From Polynucleobacter sp. UK-Gri1-W3 (GTDB lineage: Bacteria > Pseudomonadota > Gammaproteobacteria > Burkholderiales > Burkholderiaceae), in contig NZ_JACVQA010000007.1 in the NCBI RefSeq assembly GCF_018881595.1, positions 1 to 64,000 of the forward strand: a stretch of 64,000 bases of DNA, in the 5' to 3' direction. A program made the position numbers and the translations under genes. The notes below the pieces were generated by a model. The model saw nothing but the letters and a program-made list of their open reading frames with translations. It was not told where the DNA came from and did no database searches. Of the stretch, positions 34,002 through 44,585 are shown piece by piece; the first letter of the stretch is position 1; every line of letters starts with the position of its first letter.

Positions 34002-34367
34002 ATGCCTATTTATCAAATTGGACCAAAGCGCTTAGTTGTAGGTGCCCACTACGGCCTTAAAGAATGGATCATCCAACGCGCTACTGCGATTGTGATGGTA
34101 GTTTTCACAATCGTTTTGCTAGTTGATTACTGCATAACTGGTAGCGCTACTTATGAAGGCTGGGCTGCTTTGTTTAGCAACCAATTCATGAAATTGTTGA
34201 CGCTCCTGGCATTCATCAGTTTGTTCTATCACGCTTGGATTGGAATCCGTGACATCTGGATGGATTACATCAAGCCTGTCAGCATTCGTTTAACACTGCA
34301 AGTGTTAACCGTTTTGTATCTCGTAGCCTGTGCGGCTTATGCCGTTCAAATTTTGTGGAAAGTGTAA
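34002..34367 (+). CDS. sdhD: Succinate dehydrogenase membrane anchor subunit
   Basis: Second membrane anchor of complex II. The 121-residue protein has three transmembrane helices (about 26-46, 62-83 and 94-116). The GLKEWIIQRATAIVM stretch and the conserved FYHAWIGIRDIWMDY segment, whose histidine is a candidate heme ligand, identify the SdhD family. It is preceded by a good Shine-Dalgarno sequence (AAGGAA) and is followed 4 bp later by sdhA. Confidence 0.95.
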   Translation: MPIYQIGPKRLVVGAHYGLKEWIIQRATAIVMVVFTIVLLVDYCITGSATYEGWAALFSNQFMKLLTLLAFISLFYHAWIGIRDIWMDYIKPVSIRLTLQVLTVLYLVACAAYAVQILWKV

Positions 34368-34371
34368 TTCG

Positions 34372-36150
34372 ATGACTGCAATACAAAAATCATTGCCACG
34401 CCGCCGTTTTGATGCGGTGATTATTGGTGCGGGTGGCTCAGGCATGCGTGCTTCATTGCAGTTGGCTGAAGCCGGCTTGAATGTTGCCGTGCTAACTAAG
34501 GTATTCCCAACACGCTCGCATACCGTTGCTGCGCAAGGCGGTATCGGCGCTTCATTAGGCAATATGAGTGAAGATAATTGGCACTATCACTTTTATGACA
34601 CCATCAAAGGATCTGACTGGTTAGGCGACCAAGATGTGATCGAGTTTATGTGTCGTGAAGCTCCTAAAGTTGTTTATGAGCTAGAGCACTATGGCATGCC
34701 GTTCGACCGTAACCCAGATGGCACGATTTATCAGCGTCCATTTGGCGGTCACACAGCCAACTATGGCGAAAAGCCAGTGCAGCGTGCTTGTGCTGCTGCT
34801 GACCGTACTGGTCATGCAATGTTGCATACCTTGTATCAACGTAACGTACGTGCGAAAACCAACTTCTTTGTTGAGTGGTTAGCGCTCGATTTGATTCGCG
34901 ATGATGACGGTGATGTTGTTGGGGTAACTGCCCTCGAAATGGAAACAGGTCAGGTATATATCCTGGAAGCCAAGGTTGTGATGTTGGCTACTGGTGGTGC
35001 AGGCCGTATTTGGGATGCATCTACTAATGCGTTCATTAATACTGGTGACGGTATGGGTCTTGCGGCTCGCGCAAATATCCCATTGGAAGATATGGAATTC
35101 TGGCAATTCCACCCAACTGGCGTAGCTGGTGCGGGTGTGTTGTTGACAGAGGGTTGTCGTGGTGAAGGTGCTATTTTGCGTAATAAAGACGGCGAGCGTT
35201 TTATGGAACGCTACGCGCCAACCTACAAGGATTTGGCGCCTAGAGACTTCATTTCACGCTGTATGGACCAAGAAATTAAAGAAGGGCGCGGTTGTGGGCC
35301 TAACGGTGACTATGTTGTGCTCGATTTGACGCACATTGGCGCTGAGACAATCATGAAGCGTCTGCCATCTGTTTACGAAATCGGCATTAACTTTGCAAAC
35401 GTTGATGTGACCAAAGAACCAATTCCAGTTGTACCAACTATTCACTATCAGATGGGTGGCATTCCTACCAATATCAATGGTCAAGTAGTTGTGCCAGCGA
35501 ACGGTATTCATAATGAAATCGTCAATGGCTTGTATGCCATTGGTGAGTGTTCATGTGTGTCTGTCCATGGTGCCAACCGCTTGGGCACTAACTCGTTACT
35601 CGACCTCTTGGTATTCGGCCGCGCCGCAGGTAATCACATCGTTGGTTTGAATCTGAAGGATCGCGAATTCAAACCTTTGCCTGCAAATGCTGGTCAGCAA
35701 ACTTTGGAGCGTATTGCTAAGTTGGATAACTCCACTTCTGGTGAGTACGCGCAAGATGTGGCTAACGATATTCGTAAATGCATGCAGAAATACGCTGGTG
35801 TATTCCGCAATCAAGAGTTGATGGATGAAGGTGTTCGTCAAATGGCTAAATTGACAGAGCGCGCCAATAATTTGTGGCTTAAAGATAAATCCGAGATTTT
35901 CAATACAGCACGTATTGAGGCATTGGAAGTGGCCAACCTGGTTGAGACTGCAAATGCAACCATGATTTCTGCGGCTGCTCGTAAAGAGAGTCGTGGTGCG
36001 CATTCGCATGATGATCATCAAGAGCGTGACGATGAGAATTGGATGAAGCATACCCTTTGGTACAGCGAGGGAAATAGGCTGACTTACAAGCCAGTTGTGT
36101 TGAAGCCTTTAACTGTCGAGTCCTTCCCACCTAAAGAACGTACTTTCTAA
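34372..36150 (+). CDS. sdhA: Succinate dehydrogenase flavoprotein subunit
   Basis: FAD-binding catalytic subunit that oxidises succinate to fumarate. At 592 residues it is the standard length. The N-terminal GAGGSGMRASLQLAEAG dinucleotide motif, the SHTVAAQGG stretch with the histidine that binds FAD covalently, and the active-site HPTG and R-rich GANRLGTNSLLD region are present. The ATG at 34372 is chosen. An upstream in-frame ATG at 34330 would overlap sdhD by 38 bases and adds residues not found in the family. The gene has normal spacing to sdhD (4 bp) and sdhB (17 bp). Confidence 0.98.
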   Translation: MTAIQKSLPRRRFDAVIIGAGGSGMRASLQLAEAGLNVAVLTKVFPTRSHTVAAQGGIGASLGNMSEDNWHYHFYDTIKGSDWLGDQDVIEFMCREAPKVVYELEHYGMPFDRNPDGTIYQRPFGGHTANYGEKPVQRACAAADRTGHAMLHTLYQRNVRAKTNFFVEWLALDLIRDDDGDVVGVTALEMETGQVYILEAKVVMLATGGAGRIWDASTNAFINTGDGMGLAARANIPLEDMEFWQFHPTGVAGAGVLLTEGCRGEGAILRNKDGERFMERYAPTYKDLAPRDFISRCMDQEIKEGRGCGPNGDYVVLDLTHIGAETIMKRLPSVYEIGINFANVDVTKEPIPVVPTIHYQMGGIPTNINGQVVVPANGIHNEIVNGLYAIGECSCVSVHGANRLGTNSLLDLLVFGRAAGNHIVGLNLKDREFKPLPANAGQQTLERIAKLDNSTSGEYAQDVANDIRKCMQKYAGVFRNQELMDEGVRQMAKLTERANNLWLKDKSEIFNTARIEALEVANLVETANATMISAAARKESRGAHSHDDHQERDDENWMKHTLWYSEGNRLTYKPVVLKPLTVESFPPKERTF

Positions 36151-36167
36151 GCGAAGAGAAATAGAAA

Positions 36168-36872
36168 ATGAGTGATATCCGTATATTCGAAATTTACCGC
36201 TACGATCCAGATGTCGATGCTACTCCGCGCATGGAACGCTATGAGTTAGAGCTCACTGGTGAGCGTATGTTGTTGGATGCTTTGATTTCTTTGAAGAAGC
36301 AAGACGAATCGATTTCTTATCGTCGTTCATGCCGTGAAGGTGTGTGCGGTTCAGATGCAATGAACATTAACGGTAAAAATGGTTTGGCTTGTTTGACCAA
36401 TATGTTGACTTTGCCTAAGGTCATCACATTGCGCCCATTACCTGGCTTGCCAGTAGTACGCGACTTGATCGTTGACATGACTTTGTTCTTCAAGCAATAC
36501 TTGTCCATCAAGCCTTACTTAGTAAACGACAACCCGCCGCCTGAAAAAGAGCGCCTCCAGAGTCCTGAAGAACGTGAAGAGTTGAATGGTCTGTATGAGT
36601 GCATCTTGTGCGCTTCATGCTCAACTTCATGCCCATCTTTCTGGTGGAACCCAGATAAGTTTGTTGGTCCAGCCGGCTTATTGCAGGCCTATCGCTTTAT
36701 TGCTGATAGCCGCGATGAGGATACCAACCAGCGTTTGGATAACTTGGAAGACCCATACCGTTTGTTCCGTTGCCACACCATCATGAATTGCGTAGACGTA
36801 TGTCCTAAGCACTTGAATCCAACCAAGGCAATTGGCAAGATCAAGGAGTTGATGGTCCGCAGGGCAGTATGA
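36168..36872 (+). CDS. sdhB: Succinate dehydrogenase iron-sulfur subunit
   Basis: Electron-transfer subunit of complex II. The 234-residue protein has the plant-type [2Fe-2S] motif SCREGVCGSDAMNI with a fourth cysteine at CLTN (about residues 56-85), and two ferredoxin-like motifs near the C terminus (CILCASCSTSCPS and CVDVCPKHLNPTKAI) for the [4Fe-4S] and [3Fe-4S] clusters. Its last 4 bp overlap the start of sdhE. Confidence 0.98.
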   Translation: MSDIRIFEIYRYDPDVDATPRMERYELELTGERMLLDALISLKKQDESISYRRSCREGVCGSDAMNINGKNGLACLTNMLTLPKVITLRPLPGLPVVRDLIVDMTLFFKQYLSIKPYLVNDNPPPEKERLQSPEEREELNGLYECILCASCSTSCPSFWWNPDKFVGPAGLLQAYRFIADSRDEDTNQRLDNLEDPYRLFRCHTIMNCVDVCPKHLNPTKAIGKIKELMVRRAV

Positions 36873-37138
36873 CCCTCGGTAATGCAGAGTTATATCGTCT
36901 AAAGAGTGATGCTCGCAGGGGCTTACTAGAGAACGATTTAATTCTGCAGCGTTTCTTTGAGCGTTACGGCACTCAGTTAAGTGTAGAGGATGGAAGAGTT
37001 TTGAGCCAGTTATTGGCCTTAGATGACAACGACTTAATGGATTTATTAATTGGTCGCAAAGACTCAGTAGCAAGCTTAGAGAAAGAGATGCAGGCTGACT
37101 CTTTCAAAATGATTTTACAAAGGCTGAGAGAGAAATAA
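36869..37138 (+). CDS. sdhE: FAD assembly factor SdhE (CptB family)
   Basis: An 89-residue soluble protein that promotes covalent flavinylation of SdhA. The RRGLLENDLILQRFFERYG segment (about residues 16-34) holds the conserved RGxxExD core of the family. The 4-bp overlap with sdhB (ATGA) shows translational coupling with the subunits it helps to assemble. Confidence 0.95.
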   Translation: MTLGNAELYRLKSDARRGLLENDLILQRFFERYGTQLSVEDGRVLSQLLALDDNDLMDLLIGRKDSVASLEKEMQADSFKMILQRLREK

Positions 37139-37216
37139 CTCAGCTATTGCTGTGGCTGTAGAGATGTATGAACGAATAGTGCAGTAATCATAATTTTGAA
37201 TGACTAAGGATTAGAA

Positions 37217-38530
37217 ATGATTGAATCGGACATCAAGGCAAAACTCTCGTTTTCGGATGGCACACCAGATATTGATCTGCCAATTTACAAAGGGACAGTT
37301 GGTCCTGACGTAATCGATATTCGTAAGCTTTATGGTCAGACCGGTAAGTTCACTTACGATTCAGGCTTCTTATCTACTGCGTCATGCAATAGCAAAATTA
37401 CCTATATCGATGGCGATAAGGGGGAGTTGCTCTATCGTGGTTATCCAATTGAAGACTTGGCAAACAACTGCGACTTCTTAGAAGTTTGCTACCTCCTGAT
37501 TAATGGCGAATTACCAAATGCCACGGAGAAAAAATCATTTGATGAAATGGTGATGCACCACACCATGGTTCATGAGCAAATGCAGTTCTTCTTGCGTGGA
37601 TTCCGCCGTGATGCGCATCCAATGTCGGTATTGACTGGTTTGGTTGGTGCAATGGCTGCCTTCTACCATGATGCAATCGATTACAGCCAGCCTAAGGCGC
37701 GCGAAATTGCGCAAATTCGTTTAATTGCGAAGATGCCAACTTTGGTTGCGATGGCATATAAATATTCCGTAGGACAACCATTTATCTATCCAGATAATTC
37801 TTTGTCATACACCGCTAACTTTATGCGCATGATGTTTGCAACTCCATGTGAAGACTACAAAGTAAACCCAGTATTGGTTCGCGCTTTGGATCGTATCTTC
37901 ACATTGCATGCAGACCATGAGCAAAATGCTTCTACTTCTACAGTACGCTTGTGCGGCTCATCGGGCACTAATCCATTTGCCGCTATCTCGGCTGGTATTG
38001 CTTGCCTCTGGGGCCCAGCTCACGGCGGTGCAAACGAAGCCTGCTTGCAGATGTTGAATGAGATCCAGGCTAACGGCGGCGTAGACAAGATTCATGAATT
38101 CATTGCGCAAGTAAAAGACAAGAACTCAAGCGTTCGCTTGATGGGCTTTGGTCACCGTGTTTACAAAAACTTTGACCCAAGAGCTAAATTGATGCGTGAA
38201 ACTTGCTATGAAGTATTGAATGAACTTGGTCTTCAGGATGATCCATTGTTCAAGCTTGCAATGACTCTTGAAAAGATCGCTTTGGAAGATGAATACTTTG
38301 TCAGCCGTAAGCTCTATCCAAACGTAGACTTCTACTCAGGAATCGTGCAACGTGCGCTTGGCGTCCCAACAGAAATGTTCACCTGTATTTTTGCATTAGC
38401 AAGAACAGTAGGTTGGATTGCTCAGTGGGAAGAAATGATTACTGACCCTGAGTACAAGATTGGTCGTCCACGTCAGTTGTACGTAGGCGAAACCACTCGC
38501 AAAGTACCAAACATCTCAGTTCGTAAATAA
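37217..38530 (+). CDS. gltA: Citrate synthase
   Basis: Condenses oxaloacetate and acetyl-CoA to citrate. The 437-residue type II (hexameric, NADH-sensitive) enzyme has the catalytic histidine in [13 protein letters not shown], the second histidine and arginines in [14 protein letters not shown] and the catalytic aspartate near NVDFYSGI. It lies 78 bp after sdhE in the same direction and may be transcribed both from the sdh promoter and from its own. It is 17 bp before leuC. Confidence 0.98.
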   Translation: MIESDIKAKLSFSDGTPDIDLPIYKGTVGPDVIDIRKLYGQTGKFTYDSGFLSTASCNSKITYIDGDKGELLYRGYPIEDLANNCDFLEVCYLLINGELPNATEKKSFDEMVMHHTMVHEQMQFFLRGFRRDAHPMSVLTGLVGAMAAFYHDAIDYSQPKAREIAQIRLIAKMPTLVAMAYKYSVGQPFIYPDNSLSYTANFMRMMFATPCEDYKVNPVLVRALDRIFTLHADHEQNASTSTVRLCGSSGTNPFAAISAGIACLWGPAHGGANEACLQMLNEIQANGGVDKIHEFIAQVKDKNSSVRLMGFGHRVYKNFDPRAKLMRETCYEVLNELGLQDDPLFKLAMTLEKIALEDEYFVSRKLYPNVDFYSGIVQRALGVPTEMFTCIFALARTVGWIAQWEEMITDPEYKIGRPRQLYVGETTRKVPNISVRK

Positions 38531-38547
38531 GGCAATTAAGGTCTCTC

Positions 38548-39957
38548 ATGTCTCGTACGCTTTATGACAAATTGTGGGATGACCACGTTGTTTACTCTGA
38601 AGAAGATGGCACAGCCACGATTTATATCGATCGTCAGTTGCTGCATGAGGTAACTAGCCCTCAAGCATTTGAAGGATTGAATTTGGCTGGCCGTCCAGTC
38701 TGGCGCATTTCCGCCAATTTAGCGGTTTCTGATCACAACGTGCCAACAACGGATCGTTCTGAAGGTATTGCTGATCCAATTTCTAAGTTGCAAGTCGATA
38801 CCTTAGATCAAAACTGCGATGCCTTTGGTATTACCCAATACAAAATGAACGATACCCGCCAAGGGATTGTTCATGTCATCGGGCCGGAGCAGGGCGCAAC
38901 CCTGCCAGGCATGACTGTAGTTTGCGGTGATTCACATACCAGTACACATGGCGCCTTTGGTGCTTTGGCATTTGGTATCGGAACGTCTGAGGTTGAGCAC
39001 GTATTGGCAACCCAAACCTTGCTCATGAAAAAGAGCAAGAACATGTTGGTGCGTGTAGATGGTCGTCTACAGCCCGGTTCCACAGCTAAAGATATCGTAC
39101 TTGCCGTCATTGGCAAGATTGGTACTGCAGGTGGCACTGGTTACACCATTGAGTTTGCGGGTGAAGCGATTCGTAACCTGTCAATGGAAGGTCGCATGAC
39201 AGTTTGCAATATGGCGATTGAGGCTGGGGCACGTGCCGGTTTGGTTGCTGTAGATGAAACTACGATTGAATACATTCAAGGCCGTCCATATGCGCCTAAG
39301 GGTCCTGCGATGTTGCAAGCTTTGCAATATTGGAGAACCTTACATTCAGATGTTGATGCTAAGTTCGATGCAGTAGTGGAGTTACGTGCAGAAGAAATTG
39401 CTCCGCAAGTGACTTGGGGTACTTCACCTGAAATGGTGCTTGCCATTAGCGAGCGTGTTCCTGATCCAGAAAAAGAACGTGATCCAAACAAGCGCTCAGC
39501 AATGGAGCGCGCTTTGGAGTACATGAACCTCGTACCAAATACGCCTTTGAGCAGCATTGCAATAGATAAAGTATTTATCGGCTCTTGTACTAACAGCCGC
39601 ATTGAAGATATGCGCGCTGCTGCTAAGGTGGTAGATCGTTTAGGTAAAAAAGTTGCCGCTAATGTGAAGTTAGCTTTAGTGGTGCCTGGTTCTGGTTTGG
39701 TAAAAGCCCAAGCGGAACGTGAAGGTTTAGATCGTATTTTTAAGGCTGCAGGCTTTGAATGGCGTGAGCCTGGTTGCTCCATGTGCTTAGCGATGAATGC
39801 TGATCGCCTTGAGCCGGGTGAGCGCTGCGCTTCAACGTCGAATCGTAATTTCGAAGGTCGTCAAGGCAATGGTGGGCGGACCCATTTGGTTAGTCCTGCT
39901 ATGGCCGCTGCAGCAGCGATCGAAGGCCACTTTGTTGATGTTCGCAAGATTTCATAA
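38548..39957 (+). CDS. leuC: 3-isopropylmalate dehydratase, large subunit
   Basis: Aconitase-family enzyme of leucine biosynthesis that, with LeuD, isomerises 2- to 3-isopropylmalate. The 469-residue protein has the three cysteines of the [4Fe-4S] cluster, in FIGSCTNSR and CSMCLAMN, and active-site motifs [15 protein letters not shown] and the GRTHLVSP tail. It is followed 12 bp later by a small entericidin-like gene and then leuD, so the two subunit genes are separated by one small gene. Confidence 0.97.
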   Translation: MSRTLYDKLWDDHVVYSEEDGTATIYIDRQLLHEVTSPQAFEGLNLAGRPVWRISANLAVSDHNVPTTDRSEGIADPISKLQVDTLDQNCDAFGITQYKMNDTRQGIVHVIGPEQGATLPGMTVVCGDSHTSTHGAFGALAFGIGTSEVEHVLATQTLLMKKSKNMLVRVDGRLQPGSTAKDIVLAVIGKIGTAGGTGYTIEFAGEAIRNLSMEGRMTVCNMAIEAGARAGLVAVDETTIEYIQGRPYAPKGPAMLQALQYWRTLHSDVDAKFDAVVELRAEEIAPQVTWGTSPEMVLAISERVPDPEKERDPNKRSAMERALEYMNLVPNTPLSSIAIDKVFIGSCTNSRIEDMRAAAKVVDRLGKKVAANVKLALVVPGSGLVKAQAEREGLDRIFKAAGFEWREPGCSMCLAMNADRLEPGERCASTSNRNFEGRQGNGGRTHLVSPAMAAAAAIEGHFVDVRKIS

Positions 39958-39969
39958 GGAAATAGATTC

Positions 39970-40176
39970 ATGAAATTATCTTCACTCTCTTTAATTTCAA
40001 GGTTAGCAATTATTGGCGCTATCGGAATGATTATTTCTGCTTGTAGTAGCACCATGGAAGGTGTTGGTAAAGACTTGCAGAACATGGGAACCTCCATGGG
40101 TGGATCAAGTAATACACAACAAAATAATCAATCTCAAACCAAGGGTAAGGATGTAGTTGTTACCCCTGTGAAGTAA
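39970..40176 (+). CDS. Entericidin A/B-like small lipoprotein
   Basis: A 68-residue lipoprotein with a hydrophobic N-terminal segment ending in the lipobox ISAC (cysteine at about residue 25), followed by SSTMEGVGKDLQNMGTS, the short stretch typical of the entericidin EcnA/EcnB family. In E. coli EcnA is an antidote and EcnB a bacteriolytic toxin, but many homologues have unclear function. It sits between leuC and leuD, 12 bp and 32 bp away, an arrangement that recurs in Burkholderiales. Only one of the pair is present. Confidence 0.88.
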   Translation: MKLSSLSLISRLAIIGAIGMIISACSSTMEGVGKDLQNMGTSMGGSSNTQQNNQSQTKGKDVVVTPVK

Positions 40177-40208
40177 ATAATTAGAGCAAATAGAGTAAAA
40201 GTCGAATC

Positions 40209-40856
40209 ATGGAAAAATTTACGGTATACAAAGGTTTAGTTGCTCCGCTTAATCGTGAGAACGTGGATACCGATGCCATTATTCCGAAGCAGTTTCTTAA
40301 ATCCATCAAGAAGACCGGTTTTGGTCAGAATCTCTTTGATGAGTGGCGCTATTTAGATCATGGTGAACCTGGACAGGACTGCAGCAAGCGTCCTATTAAC
40401 CCAGACTTTGTTCTTAATCAGCCACGCTATAAAGGCGCTGGGATTTTGTTGGCACGCAAAAACTTTGGCTGCGGCAGTTCTCGTGAGCATGCTCCTTGGG
40501 CCTTGGATCAATTTGGCTTTAGAGCGGTGATTGCACCTAGCTTTGCCGACATCTTCTACAACAACTGCTTCAAAAACGGTGTTTTGCCGATCGTTTTGAC
40601 TGAATTGCAGGTTGACCATCTTTTTAATGAAACCCAAGCTTTTAACGGTTATCAGTTAACAATTGATTTAGATGCTCAGCAGGTAGTTACCCCTGATGGC
40701 AACGGTTACAGCTTTGAAGTGGCTCCCTTTAGGAAGTATTGCCTGCTCAACGGCTTAGACGATATTGGCTTAACTCTGCAACATGCAGATAAAATCAAGG
40801 CTTATGAAGCCGAGCGCATTCTCAAAATGCCTTGGCTTGCTACACAATTGCCGTAA
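40209..40856 (+). CDS. leuD: 3-isopropylmalate dehydratase, small subunit
   Basis: Small subunit of isopropylmalate isomerase, 215 residues. The N-terminal [13 protein letters not shown] segment, the [20 protein letters not shown] core and the FKNGVLPI region are diagnostic of LeuD. It is in line with leuC (separated by the entericidin-like gene) and leuB (23 bp downstream). Confidence 0.97.
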   Translation: MEKFTVYKGLVAPLNRENVDTDAIIPKQFLKSIKKTGFGQNLFDEWRYLDHGEPGQDCSKRPINPDFVLNQPRYKGAGILLARKNFGCGSSREHAPWALDQFGFRAVIAPSFADIFYNNCFKNGVLPIVLTELQVDHLFNETQAFNGYQLTIDLDAQQVVTPDGNGYSFEVAPFRKYCLLNGLDDIGLTLQHADKIKAYEAERILKMPWLATQLP

Positions 40857-40879
40857 TTTCGTTGATTTAAAGGCCTTTC

Positions 40880-41950
40880 ATGAAAATTGCAGTCCTACCG
40901 GGCGATGGTATCGGCCCGGAAATCGTTGCTCAAGCCGTTCGAGTGCTCAAAGCGCTTGGACCTCAGTTCGACTTAGAAGAAGCGCCCGTAGGCGGAGCTG
41001 CTTATGACGTCGCTAGACATCCTTTGCCACCAGCCACCTTAAAGCTCGCTAAAAAAGCAGATGCTATTTTGTTTGGTGCAGTAGGCGATTGGAAATACGA
41101 CACGCTCGCACGTGAACTGCGTCCTGAACAAGCCATCTTAGGTTTACGTAAGCATCTTGAGTTGTTTGCTAACTTTAGGCCTGCTATTTGCTATCCAGAA
41201 CTTACTGCTGCATCCAGCCTTAAGCCAGAAATTATTGGTGGCTTGGATATTCTGATTGTTCGTGAACTCAATGGTGACATCTATTTTGGTCAGCCACGCG
41301 GTATTCGTACTTCCGAGTTGCCATTATTCAAAGGTGCGCGTGAAGGTTTTGACACTATGCACTACAGCGAGCCTGAAGTAGAGCGCATTGGTCACGTTGC
41401 TTTTGAGGCTGCACGTAAGCGCGGTAAAAAAGTCTGTAGCGTTGATAAGGCAAACGTTCTGGAGACTTCACAGCTCTGGCGTGAAGTGATGATTCGAGTT
41501 TCTAAAGAGTATCCGGATGTCGAGTTGTCTCACATGTATGTGGATAACGCTGCAATGCAGTTGGTTAAAGCGCCTAAGGCGTTTGACGTAGTGGTCACAG
41601 GCAACTTGTTTGGTGACATCTTGTCTGATGAAGCTGCAATGTTGACAGGCTCTATTGGTATGTTGCCATCCGCATCATTAGATAAGAACAATAAAGGTCT
41701 GTACGAGCCAAGTCATGGCTCAGCTCCCGATATTGCTGGCAAAGGTATTGCTAATCCATTGGCAACGATTTTGTCGGCCGCAATGATGCTGCGTTATTCA
41801 TTGGGTATGCCTGCGCAAGCGGATCGTATTGAAAAGGCGGTACAGAAGGTACTGGCGCAAGGATTGCGTACGGCCGATATCTATACCGAAGGTACGAAAA
41901 AAGTATCAACGGTTGAAATGGGTGATGCAGTAGTTGCAGCACTTGTGTAA
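40880..41950 (+). CDS. leuB: 3-isopropylmalate dehydrogenase
   Basis: NAD-dependent oxidative decarboxylation of 3-isopropylmalate in leucine biosynthesis. The 356-residue protein has the [11 protein letters not shown] terminus, [10 protein letters not shown], the [15 protein letters not shown] substrate region, and the [22 protein letters not shown] stretch that binds Mg2+/Mn2+ and NAD. The stop is followed by a 78-bp gap with A-rich direct repeats before asd. Confidence 0.98.
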   Translation: MKIAVLPGDGIGPEIVAQAVRVLKALGPQFDLEEAPVGGAAYDVARHPLPPATLKLAKKADAILFGAVGDWKYDTLARELRPEQAILGLRKHLELFANFRPAICYPELTAASSLKPEIIGGLDILIVRELNGDIYFGQPRGIRTSELPLFKGAREGFDTMHYSEPEVERIGHVAFEAARKRGKKVCSVDKANVLETSQLWREVMIRVSKEYPDVELSHMYVDNAAMQLVKAPKAFDVVVTGNLFGDILSDEAAMLTGSIGMLPSASLDKNNKGLYEPSHGSAPDIAGKGIANPLATILSAAMMLRYSLGMPAQADRIEKAVQKVLAQGLRTADIYTEGTKKVSTVEMGDAVVAALV

Positions 41951-42000
41951 GAAATTAAAAAGAATCAAAGAAATTAAACAGAAGCAAACAAAAGCAAAAC
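41949..42000 (+). repeat. A-rich direct repeats between leuB and asd
   Basis: AAGAAATTAAA occurs at 41949-41959 and 41968-41978 (19-bp offset), and AAGCAAA at 41982-41988 and 41992-41998. They begin at the leuB stop codon. No hairpin or terminator is visible in the stretch. It resembles the post-stop repeats at 26074, 30996 and 33402. Confidence 0.75.
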
Positions 42001-42028
42001 AATCACATTTACTAGATAGTTAAAGATC

Positions 42029-43186
42029 ATGGCAAATTCAAAGACACCTTTGGTTGGTTTAGTTGGCTGGCGCGGTATGGTTGGCAGCGTTCTCATGGAG
42101 AGAATGTTGGCAGAGAAAGACTTCGACTTTATCGAGCCCATTTTCTTTAGTACTAGTCAAGCAGGTGGAGAAGTCCCGCTCTTGAACGGTCAAAAAGTAA
42201 CTAAGAGTGAAAGCATTTTGCAGGACGCCAATGATATTAAGGCGCTCTCACGCTGCGACATTATTCTCACTTGCCAAGGTGGCGATTACACGAATGATAT
42301 TTTTCCTAAGCTGCGTGCAGCTGGGTGGAATGGCCATTGGATTGATGCCGCCAGTGCATTGCGCATGAAAGATGACGCAGTATTGATTCTCGATCCGGTT
42401 AATCGTCCGGTGATCGACAAAGCTTTGGCTGCAGGTGGCAAGAACTGGATTGGCAGTAATTGCACTGTGAGCTTGATGATGATGGCTATGGGTGGCTTAG
42501 TAAAGGCTGATATGGTTGAGTGGATCAGTGCGATGACTTACCAGGCGGCTTCAGGTGCTGGTGCACAGAATATGCGCGAGTTGCTTTTGCAAATGGGTGC
42601 ATTGCATGACAGCGTGGCAACTGAATTAGCTGATCCTTCATCATGGATTTTGGATATTGATCGCAAAGTGACTGAGACATTGCGCTCTGCCGATTTTCCG
42701 AAAAAGAATTTCCGCAACACAGCGTTAGCAGGCAGCTTGATTCCTTGGATTGATGTGCCGGTTGAGAACGGTCAGACTAAAGAGGAGTGGAAGGGTGGAG
42801 CTGAGTTCAACAAGATCTTGGGTCGTCCGGCATTTCGTACTCCTGGCAGCATTCCGGTAGATGGTTTATGTGTGCGCGTAGGTGCGATGCGCTGCCATTC
42901 ACAAGGCTTAACTGTTAAGTTGAAAAAAGACATTCCCCTTAAAGAGATCGAGGCGATTTTGGCCGCAGATAATCAGTGGGTCAAAGTGGTTCCAAATGAT
43001 CGTGAGACTACTGAGCGTGATTTATCTCCCGCTGCGGTAAGTGGCACATTGACTGTGCCGATTGGCCGCTTGCATAAGATGGCGATGGGCCCAGAATATT
43101 TAGGTGCTTTCACAGTTGGCGACCAACTCTTGTGGGGTGCTGCTGAGCCATTGCGCCGCATGCTGCGCATCTTGCTTGAGAAGTAA
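42029..43186 (+). CDS. asd: Aspartate-semialdehyde dehydrogenase
   Basis: NADPH-dependent reduction of aspartyl phosphate to the semialdehyde that feeds lysine, threonine, methionine and cell-wall diaminopimelate synthesis. The 385-residue protein has the [14 protein letters not shown] dinucleotide motif, the catalytic cysteine in [12 protein letters not shown] and the conserved C-terminal [10 protein letters not shown] region. It is the longer, gammaproteobacterial-type enzyme. The fimV-like gene begins 10 bp downstream. Confidence 0.97.
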   Translation: MANSKTPLVGLVGWRGMVGSVLMERMLAEKDFDFIEPIFFSTSQAGGEVPLLNGQKVTKSESILQDANDIKALSRCDIILTCQGGDYTNDIFPKLRAAGWNGHWIDAASALRMKDDAVLILDPVNRPVIDKALAAGGKNWIGSNCTVSLMMMAMGGLVKADMVEWISAMTYQAASGAGAQNMRELLLQMGALHDSVATELADPSSWILDIDRKVTETLRSADFPKKNFRNTALAGSLIPWIDVPVENGQTKEEWKGGAEFNKILGRPAFRTPGSIPVDGLCVRVGAMRCHSQGLTVKLKKDIPLKEIEAILAADNQWVKVVPNDRETTERDLSPAAVSGTLTVPIGRLHKMAMGPEYLGAFTVGDQLLWGAAEPLRRMLRILLEK

Positions 43187-43196
43187 TTCAACTTTT

Positions 43197-44582
43197 ATGT
43201 CTCGCATTAGCCAGCTAAGCTTATTAAAGCTCCTGAGCGTTGTTTTGCTTGGCTGGTCAACTATCGCTGGAGCGATTACTTTAGGCGCTCCTCAGCTGCA
43301 GTCCCGTCCCGGAGAACCTCTACGCGTTGAGATCCCGATTCGAGTCGGTGCCGATGAGCGTAGTGATTTATCCAGTCTTAATGTGGCAATCCCAAATAAA
43401 GCAGCTTACGAGCGCTTAGGTATTTCTCAAAAGATTCTCGATCTCAATCCTCAAGCGATGGTTTATCGCAATCGCCAAGAGCAACTCATGGTGTTGGTCG
43501 AGACGGTGAATTCTGTCCCAATGACCGATGATCCATTTATAGATATTCTGGTGAATCTTCATTGGTCGAGTGGAAGTCTTACTAAGACATTTACATTGCT
43601 ATTGGGCGATGTGCAAAAAATCACTGTAAAGCCTGGTCAAAGCTTATCTGAGATTGCCGCCATTATTGCTCCGCAGCTAGAGGGGGCGACCTTAGATCAA
43701 ACCATGATGGCTTTATATAAAGCTAATCCTGATGCGTTTGCAAGCGGCAGTATTAATCGTCTGGCTGCTGGCGCTGAATTAACAAAACCAAGTCAGGCGC
43801 TCCTACGCTCCATTAGCCCTGCAGAAGCAAATCAGTTTGTTGCAGATGCGAATGAACAATGGCGCCAAGATCATGGTGATAAGGATGGAGCTACAGGACC
43901 CTCTAAATCCGCCAACGCTAAATCTACCGAAGCTTCGCCTAAGGATCTCCTAAAGATTGGTTCGAGCGCTGAAGGCAATGATCAAGAGCGACGCTATACA
44001 GAAGAGTTGGTGGCTCAAGAAAAAATGCTGGAGCAAACAAAAGCTCGCGTTGCTGAGTTAGAAAAGAATATTGCTGATCTACAAAAGCTTTTAGATAAAT
44101 CCAAAGAGAAAAAAGCGGTAGATAACAACTTTGGCCTAGGTGGCTTTGGGCCAGCGATCCTTGCTCTCACCTTGATTGCTTTGACTGGTGTATTGCTCTG
44201 GGGATTGGCTCGCAATGCTCGACGCTCAGAGATGCCAAGCTTTCACGCGGATACCCATCAAGCTCCCAAAGATGAAAAGACTGCACCTGGATCTCCTTTT
44301 GAAATGCCGGCACGTGCCAAGGCATTATTCGAAGGAATTGACCTCGATCTTACAAAGCCTGTAAAAGAAGTTCTCGCAACCACAACTGCTCCGGTATCAA
44401 ACCCCCTGGCAGATACCTTGCGAGTGAAATTGAATTTAGCGCGCGCTTACATCACGATTGAAGATTTTTCTGCAGCTAAAAAGTCAATTGAAGAAGTATT
44501 GCGTGTAAGTAATTCTGTTGATCCAGCAATTACCATTGAAGCGCAGGGCTTGCTGGCAGAGATTTCGCATCGCAATACCTAG
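43197..44582 (+). CDS. fimV: FimV/HubP-type polar scaffold protein (short form)
   Basis: A 461-residue protein with a signal or anchor segment at the N terminus and a conserved beta domain (about residues 20-135). A LysM-like peptidoglycan-binding region follows (about 138-205, starting VKPGQSLSEIAAII), then a coiled-coil stretch (about 260-300), one transmembrane helix (about 315-337) and a TPR-like FimV C-terminal domain. FimV scaffolds localise polar proteins and affect twitching. This one is much shorter than Pseudomonas FimV and lacks the long acidic middle. The ATG at 43197 is preferred. An earlier frame from 43104 overlaps asd and encodes no family residues. Confidence 0.87.
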   Translation: MSRISQLSLLKLLSVVLLGWSTIAGAITLGAPQLQSRPGEPLRVEIPIRVGADERSDLSSLNVAIPNKAAYERLGISQKILDLNPQAMVYRNRQEQLMVLVETVNSVPMTDDPFIDILVNLHWSSGSLTKTFTLLLGDVQKITVKPGQSLSEIAAIIAPQLEGATLDQTMMALYKANPDAFASGSINRLAAGAELTKPSQALLRSISPAEANQFVADANEQWRQDHGDKDGATGPSKSANAKSTEASPKDLLKIGSSAEGNDQERRYTEELVAQEKMLEQTKARVAELEKNIADLQKLLDKSKEKKAVDNNFGLGGFGPAILALTLIALTGVLLWGLARNARRSEMPSFHADTHQAPKDEKTAPGSPFEMPARAKALFEGIDLDLTKPVKEVLATTTAPVSNPLADTLRVKLNLARAYITIEDFSAAKKSIEEVLRVSNSVDPAITIEAQGLLAEISHRNT

Positions 44583-44585
44583 ATC

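Noticed and set aside
35596-36051. 151-residue minus-strand reading frame inside sdhA
   Set aside because: Shadow of the sdhA gene; composition is of the wrong kind (rich in Thr, Leu, His from antisense codons) and no family is recognised.
43104-43196. N-terminal extension of the fimV-like gene into asd
   Set aside because: Overlap with asd and cysteine-rich residues not seen in FimV proteins; ATG 43197 begins the signal segment.
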